From positions 1 to 32,654 of the forward strand of contig CAMOGW010000021.1 in assembly GCA_946614435.1 (NCBI GenBank): a DNA stretch of 32,654 bases, given 5' to 3'. Below are positions 31,410 to 32,654 of this stretch, piece by piece. The notes under the pieces are model-generated. The model searched no databases. It worked only from the letters and a program-made list of their open reading frames with translations, and was not told the origin of the DNA. Each line of letters opens with the position of its first letter. Position 1 is the first letter of the stretch. The stretch comes from an uncultured Prevotella sp. Its GTDB lineage: Bacteria > Bacteroidota > Bacteroidia > Bacteroidales > Bacteroidaceae. The position numbers and the translations under genes are program-made.

Positions 31410-31502
31410 ACGCTTTCGTACTTCAGTCGCTATTGTACCAAGCACCTCGGCCAGTCGCCCAGCGAATACCGTCTGAGTCTGCAACCAAAGCTTGATTTGT
31501 AA
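31410..31502 (+). pseudogene. C-terminal relic of an AraC-family regulator
   Basis: The plus-strand frame ending at TAA 31500-31502 reads LSYFSRYCTKHLGQSPSEYR and then nine more residues. This is the standard end of AraC proteins (SYFSR.FKK..G.SPSEYR). There is no start codon or upstream coding part: the terminator of the previous gene abuts it directly. It is the leftover 3' end of a deleted regulator, located 58 bases before an intact AraC gene. Confidence 0.65.
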
Positions 31503-31544
31503 GACTCATTTATGTTATTCTGCAGTTAATTCGAAGAAAATTAG

Positions 31545-31552
31545 TAACTTTG
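31545..31552 (+). promoter_or_regulatory. -7 box of the second AraC gene
   Basis: TAACTTTG ends 8 bases before ATG 31561, implying an almost leaderless mRNA. It excludes the in-frame TTG at 31492 as a start. Confidence 0.6.
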
Positions 31553-31560
31553 TACCCGCA

Positions 31561-32466
31561 ATGAAGTTGGATCTGTATATCAACGAGGCTAACGACTATG
31601 CACGTGACATTCGTGTGCCAATCCTACATCCCCACGTCGCCATTATCCATTACGACGAGGTGGGCGAGATACGCCATTCGCTGAACCGCATCGACTGCTA
31701 CGGCATCTTCCTGCAGCGCGAGTTCCCTGAGAACCTGACCTACGGCATAGGCATCTACCACGAGGGCGACGGCTCGCTAATTGCTTTTGCTCCGGGACAA
31801 ATTGGGGGCAAGCGCGATGACGGCAGCAGGCGGCAGTATCACGGTTGGGGGCTGCTGTTCGACCCTGTATTCATCCACGGCACGGAGATTGAACGACGCA
31901 TGAAGGACTACCATTTCTTCTCGTACAACAATAACGAGGCACTCTTTCTGAATACCGAAGAGAAGGACACGTTATCGGGTTTGATGGCGAACATTCGAAG
32001 GGAGCTGCAAACAACTGATGACGATAATGTACAGGACGACATCGTGCGAGACTACATCCTGCTTATTCTGGACTACTGTAACCGTTTCTATGCCCGCCAA
32101 TTTAAGGAGATGACAGCTGGTAGCAGCGACATCCTAGCCCGATTCCAACAGGTGCTTATCGACTACTACGACAAAGGCCGTCAGCGCACCGGGGGGCTCC
32201 CCAGCGTGAAATACTGTGCCAGCGAGCTGTGTCTGTCGCCTGGCTATTTCGGCGACATCGTGCGTGGTGCTTTGGGAGAGAGTCCGAAAGACTACATCAG
32301 AGGTTTCATCATCATGCGTGCCAAAAGTCTGATGCTTGGCGGCATGAGTATCACGCAAGTGTCCGATGCGCTTGGTTTCGAGTATCCTAATCATTTCACC
32401 CGCCTTTTCAAACAGCTAACAGGGCAGACTCCCTCACAATTTTTCGCCGAACAGCGCGAAAAATAA
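31561..32466 (+). CDS. AraC-family transcriptional regulator
   Basis: This is a 301-residue regulator. The N-terminal domain (1-170) is cupin-like (HPHVAIIHYDEVGEIRHSL, GSLIAFAPGQIGGKRDDGS). The C-terminal domain (about 205-301) has the two helix-turn-helix units: KYCASELCLSPGYFGDIVRG and SITQVSDALGFEYPNHFTRL, ending FKQLTGQTPSQFF. It lies 95 bases upstream of the gene at 32562 and on the same strand; regulation of that gene is a natural guess. It is distinct from the exporter-linked AraC protein, and the relic just before it shows that more than one such gene once stood here. Confidence 0.9.
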   Translation: MKLDLYINEANDYARDIRVPILHPHVAIIHYDEVGEIRHSLNRIDCYGIFLQREFPENLTYGIGIYHEGDGSLIAFAPGQIGGKRDDGSRRQYHGWGLLFDPVFIHGTEIERRMKDYHFFSYNNNEALFLNTEEKDTLSGLMANIRRELQTTDDDNVQDDIVRDYILLILDYCNRFYARQFKEMTAGSSDILARFQQVLIDYYDKGRQRTGGLPSVKYCASELCLSPGYFGDIVRGALGESPKDYIRGFIIMRAKSLMLGGMSITQVSDALGFEYPNHFTRLFKQLTGQTPSQFFAEQREK

Positions 32467-32490
32467 ACAATCATCATTTTTGGTAGATTT

Positions 32491-32537
32491 ATCCGTAATC
32501 CGTCTAAGCGGAGTATGGCTAAATCGTCGTACCTTTG
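32491..32537 (+). promoter_or_regulatory. promoter with direct repeats before the last gene
   Basis: TACCTTTG (32530-32537) is a consensus -7 box. ATCCGT occurs twice, at 32491-32496 and 32498-32503, a short direct repeat just upstream of the -33 position, where an AraC activator would bind. Confidence 0.45.
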
Positions 32538-32561
32538 CAGCGAATTTTAAAACAAACAAGA

Positions 32562-32654
32562 ATGAGACCATACGTAATTTGCCACATGCTGCCTTCGACG
32601 AAACAGATTTTTATGATTTTAGCTGCGTTGCTTGTCATGTCATGCAGCAGAGAC
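32562..32654 (+). CDS. 5' part of a chimeric lipoprotein gene (cut by window end)
   Basis: Thirty-one codons are visible. Residues 1-12, MRPYVICHMLPS, match what I recall as the start of RibD-C/dihydrofolate-reductase-like proteins in Bacteroidales. From residue 14 on the sequence is instead a lipoprotein signal peptide, KQIFMILAALLVMSC, with the lipobox Cys at residue 28. The lipoprotein's own start codon appears as ACG. It looks as if a deletion fused a lipoprotein gene to the promoter and first codons of a reductase gene. The protein would still be exported if the longer N-region is tolerated. The rest lies outside the window. Confidence 0.55.
   Translation, partial: MRPYVICHMLPSTKQIFMILAALLVMSCSRD

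Overview
The window looks like a chromosomal segment of a Bacteroidales bacterium, most likely Prevotella/Segatella-like. The reasons are: at least a dozen sites matching the Bacteroidetes -7 promoter box TAnnTTTG, several with a TTTG element 18-20 bases upstream; almost no Shine-Dalgarno sequences; a BspA-type leucine-rich-repeat protein; and a large secreted lyase ending in a type-IX-secretion-like sorting domain. The organism call is inference; no rRNA or tRNA gene is present.

Layout. (1) 1-3540 is an accessory stretch. It begins with an AT-rich island of three uncharacterised or LRR genes (260-2396). Two small toxin-antitoxin modules follow: a Phd/YefM-like antitoxin and an MNT nucleotidyltransferase antitoxin, each with only a short stub where its toxin should be. 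(2) 3541-12004 is mostly conserved housekeeping: an M48 lipoprotein protease, an N-degron operon on the minus strand (clpS-clpA-aat) downstream of a copper-type P-ATPase, then xth and holA on the plus strand. Two intergenic spaces here carry copies of a palindromic repeat containing near-consensus promoters. (3) 12005-13755 holds a 0.7-kb AT-rich gene-free stretch, an XRE-type regulator and a small exported protein. (4) 13891-21260 holds a Sel1/MORN protein, the pyrimidine pair pyrK-pyrD, and a 1317-residue multidomain pectate-lyase-like exoprotein. (5) 21376-28431 is a complete tripartite export operon on the minus strand (TolC-type porin, HlyD-type adaptor, fused ABC ATPase, two ABC-2 permeases) with a divergent AraC regulator and operator-like repeats between them. 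(6) 28432-32654 holds a candidate small RNA, aroC, slyD, a small exported protein, an AraC regulator preceded by a relic of another AraC gene, and the start of a chimeric lipoprotein gene cut by the window edge.

How the genes fit together. ClpS, ClpA and Aat form a full bacterial N-degron route: Aat tags proteins with Leu/Phe, ClpS recognises the tag and ClpA unfolds the substrate for ClpP. PyrK and PyrD form the two-subunit class 1B dihydroorotate dehydrogenase. The five-gene export operon would span both membranes.

The most unusual signals are: an in-frame expansion of nine xSE tripeptides in aat, with the same 9-bp unit reappearing in an intergenic hairpin at 21334; a 24-bp tandem repeat in the PyrK interdomain linker; a copper ATPase without its nucleotide-binding domain; promoter-bearing palindromic repeats whose variable arms change but stay complementary; paired antitoxins without toxins; a well-delimited small RNA candidate at 28449-28546 (minus); and fused gene remnants at 2973, 31410 and 32562.
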